From Candidatus Buchananbacteria bacterium (GTDB lineage Bacteria > Patescibacteriota > Patescibacteriia > CAIXNZ01), in the NCBI GenBank assembly GCA_014729025.1, contig WJKP01000055.1, positions 1 through 40,385 on the forward strand: a DNA stretch of 40,385 nt, read 5' to 3'. Position numbers and translations under genes: made by a program. The notes beneath the pieces were generated by a model. It saw nothing but the letters and a program-made list of their open reading frames with translations. It searched no databases and had not been told where the DNA came from. Of this stretch, positions 38,068 to 40,385 are shown piece by piece; position 1 is the stretch's first letter; each line of letters opens with the position of its first letter.

Positions 38068-38193
38068 TTAAATTACCGAAGTTTGCAATACATCAAATCT
38101 TTGATTTAAATCGGCCAAATCTTTTTTGCTGGCAACTTCTTCTCTGGTGGCAAATACTTTAACCAATTTTTCTATATCTTTATCTTCTAGCAT
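38068..38193 (-). CDS. small predicted coiled-coil protein (41 aa), below the track cutoff
   Basis: Translation MLEDKDIEKLVKVFATREEVASKKDLADLNQRFDVLQTSVI*; followed by a terminator. Confidence 0.65.
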   Translation of the reverse strand: MLEDKDIEKLVKVFATREEVASKKDLADLNQRFDVLQTSVI

Positions 38194-38264
38194 AAAAATA
38201 TTTATGACTTATATCAATATTATAACAATTTATTTAAAATTGTCAAAAAATTTTTATTGCTCAT

Positions 38265-38314
38265 TTTATTCTTCGCATGATTGCAGATTGCTGCGAATGA
38301 ATTCGCAGCTACCC
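38265..38314 (-). repeat. REP-like hairpin with GGGTA foot
   Basis: Minus strand GGGTA GCTGCGAAT tc ATTCGCAGC; 22-bp tttattcttcgcatgattgcag recurs at 40364..40385. Confidence 0.65.
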
Positions 38315-38337
38315 TAGGACACATTTTCCCTAAAAAC

Positions 38338-38366
38338 AAACCCAGCCCCTTAAAAGGGGCTGGGTT
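38338..38366 (-). terminator. strong rho-independent terminator of the 40189->38411 gene
   Basis: AACCCAGCCCCTT tt AAGGGGCTGGGTTT GTTTTT on the minus strand. Confidence 0.9.
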
Positions 38367-38410
38367 ATGAGAATGGTGCAAAGTCAGAAAACCTTGCGTA
38401 CAAAATTCAT

Positions 38411-40189
38411 TTAGAATGATGTGCCAAGACCATTAACCGGTAAGTTTTCTAATAAATAACCGTTAGAAGCAAGACCTGAACCATCAAGCCATTCAAGACA
38501 ATTATTATTCTTGATCGTATCAACATCAGAATCATCACAACCACCAGCACCAGCAGTATCATTTGAGATTAAATCAACAGTAATTGCATCATCTAAAACA
38601 GATGATGCACCTGTTGTATTTAATACAACTCTATAAGATTTACTTGTCGTTGGATTAATATTCATTGGACTGGAACCGGCAAGGCCTGGGTTATCCAATT
38701 CAACTACGACTTCAATAATATCTGGGCCAGCACCAAGACAAGACGTAGCTGAAGGTGTAGCTGTAATAGTAGCATTAGCAGCTAAATCAGTTGATAAATC
38801 ACCAGTATCATACAGTTCAAGAGTTGATGGGATAGAACAAGCCCAATCAGTACCAGCAAAATCAGAAGCACTTAATTTAAAAGTTAAATGATTAATAGTT
38901 GAAACATTCCCATTACTATTAGATAAATCAAAAATCAAATAATAATCCAGGCTCGGCACAGCATCAATTCTCTGTGGTGAGGCGATATTAAGTGAAAAAT
39001 CTAAAATAGTTTTTCTGGCATATAATGGGTTGCCAGTACTATCAGAGTCACCGGCATTATTCGCAGTCGCAAAACTACCAGTAGCCAGGCATTGGGCTTT
39101 TGTTAAAGCGTTAATAGCTGGATTCAAATCAGCGTCTTGAGACTCTAATGTTAAAGTAAATGGATTATTACCAGCCAAAGCACCAGCGGCATCAGTCTGA
39201 ACATTAACCATAGCTGACATATAACTGTCCACGCCTGCAGGCACATACCAATTCATTAAAGTAAATGAAGCAATACCACCAACCACGGCACTTGATTTTG
39301 TTTCATAAGTGGTTTGGCCGGCATCAGTTGGGTAAGAAATTGAAATACTGGCAACATTAACAGCGCCGCTACCGCCAACTGAAATAGTCGCCTCTGTTAT
39401 TTTAAAAGCCTGATTAGTTGCTTGCCCCAAAACTCTTAAAGCTTTTTGGTCAGTCGCACCCATTTGCACTAATCTGGTCGCGTATTCAGAATCAGCAATA
39501 TCAGCTGACAAACCTATAAAACCAGGTTCTGGAGCGCCACCAAAGCTAACCGGTGGCTGCGCAATTGGTTGCGTTGTTGATTCTTCAGTTGAATCTATTG
39601 GTTCTGCTATTTCTTCTGTTTCTTGAGGCGCTTGAGGTTCCTGTTGTTCTTCTGTTTCTTGTGTTTCCGAAACTAAAGACTTATCCATATCAATTGTCTG
39701 AACCGAATCCATAGCTTCTTCTTTATCATAATCAGCACAATCAGTAATGGGCTGGCCAATCGTATAATTAATAAAAAAAGCATCAGAAATATCTGCTACT
39801 AAATCTTCCCAATCAGCACCATATAAACATTCAGCAATAGCTTCAGTGGTGACCCAACGCAAGGTACCATCTTGAGAAACAGCATAAACTTTTGGGTCAG
39901 TATTAATTTTCACCATCTTGGTTCCCGGCCTAAAAGTAACATTACCGCCAATCGGAATAGCAGCCAATTCTTCGTCAGTAATTTCTTTAACTTCAGAGAA
40001 GTTAGCATACCATGTTTCGTATGTTTTTAGATCTGGAAAAACATAACGTTTAGCATCAACGCCATAGTAATAAACTGCTGAAGATGACGCTTTTATAAGA
40101 TCACCTGGCGCTAAATCAGCGGCGTAAACAGCCGGTAAAAATACTAAGCAAAACATGCCAAGCAAAGTCAAAAAAAGAATTTTTTTCAT
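38411..40189 (-). CDS. large secreted (possibly S-layer-like) protein with the N-terminal shared domain
   Basis: Signal peptide MKKILFLTLLGMFCLVFLPAVYA, domain AVYYYGVDAKRYVFP...DMDKSL, Q/E/P-rich linker, then a Ser/Thr/Ala-rich region. Start corrected to 40189 after SD gggaga. Confidence 0.88.
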   Translation of the reverse strand: MKKILFLTLLGMFCLVFLPAVYAADLAPGDLIKASSSAVYYYGVDAKRYVFPDLKTYETWYANFSEVKEITDEELAAIPIGGNVTFRPGTKMVKINTDPKVYAVSQDGTLRWVTTEAIAECLYGADWEDLVADISDAFFINYTIGQPITDCADYDKEEAMDSVQTIDMDKSLVSETQETEEQQEPQAPQETEEIAEPIDSTEESTTQPIAQPPVSFGGAPEPGFIGLSADIADSEYATRLVQMGATDQKALRVLGQATNQAFKITEATISVGGSGAVNVASISISYPTDAGQTTYETKSSAVVGGIASFTLMNWYVPAGVDSYMSAMVNVQTDAAGALAGNNPFTLTLESQDADLNPAINALTKAQCLATGSFATANNAGDSDSTGNPLYARKTILDFSLNIASPQRIDAVPSLDYYLIFDLSNSNGNVSTINHLTFKLSASDFAGTDWACSIPSTLELYDTGDLSTDLAANATITATPSATSCLGAGPDIIEVVVELDNPGLAGSSPMNINPTTSKSYRVVLNTTGASSVLDDAITVDLISNDTAGAGGCDDSDVDTIKNNNCLEWLDGSGLASNGYLLENLPVNGLGTSF

Positions 40190-40202
40190 AAATTTTCTCC
40201 CT

Positions 40203-40225
40203 GCTCTCAAAGAATTAATGAGAGC
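40203..40225 (-). promoter_or_regulatory. 5'-UTR hairpin just upstream of the secreted protein gene
   Basis: GCTCTCA ... TGAGAGC 7-bp stem next to the SD; TATAAT-like -10 (near 40258-40263) upstream on the minus strand. Confidence 0.5.
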
Positions 40226-40363
40226 AATTAAAATTAATTTTCATATTTTAATTACATTATACCATATTAACAATAATTTTTCATAAAAAAGCGCCAAAAT
40301 AAAAAAAATTCCCGAGCAGAGGCATTTTTACCTCCCCGCCTTGGGATCCGGGGTGGCAATGAA

Positions 40364-40385
40364 TTTATTCTTCGCATGATTGCAG
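40364..40385. repeat. second copy of the 22-bp repeat, at the window edge
   Basis: tttattcttcgcatgattgcag identical to 38265..38286. Confidence 0.9.

Noticed and set aside
38126-38317. ORF 38126..38317 (+)
   Set aside because: Antisense to the 41-aa ORF and REP-like hairpin; low-complexity translation.

Overview
AT-rich window (most genes read as ~30-40% GC), probably from a Candidatus Patescibacteria/CPR-type bacterium; this is inferred from gene content and style, not proven. I support about 40 CDSs. They include a MutS-family ATPase that runs off the left edge and is missing from the ORF track, a TrmB-type regulator, an EgtD-like methyltransferase, CtpA/S41 protease, MurA, dispersed dTDP-rhamnose genes (two RmlA-like, RmlD, RmlB, RmlC-like), ArfB-like GGQ rescue factor, HIT, nitroreductase, VIT1-like, and GT-C/GT2/GT4 glycosyltransferases with a radical SAM/SPASM protein. 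A surface-protein block lies at the right end: an S8 protease and two other secreted proteins share a ~145-aa domain I do not recognise. That block also holds two degraded REP-associated (Y1/RAYT-like) transposase genes and hairpins with a shared GGGTA(G) foot but different stems, resembling REP/BIME elements. Other points of interest: (i) a GC-rich lipoprotein gene in AT-rich DNA with a structured leader; (ii) a divergent locus pairing a TrmB regulator with three tiny membrane proteins and the MutS-like ATPase; (iii) a 22-bp direct repeat flanking the rightmost secreted protein gene, the second copy ending exactly at the window end. No tRNA, rRNA or CRISPR was recognised.
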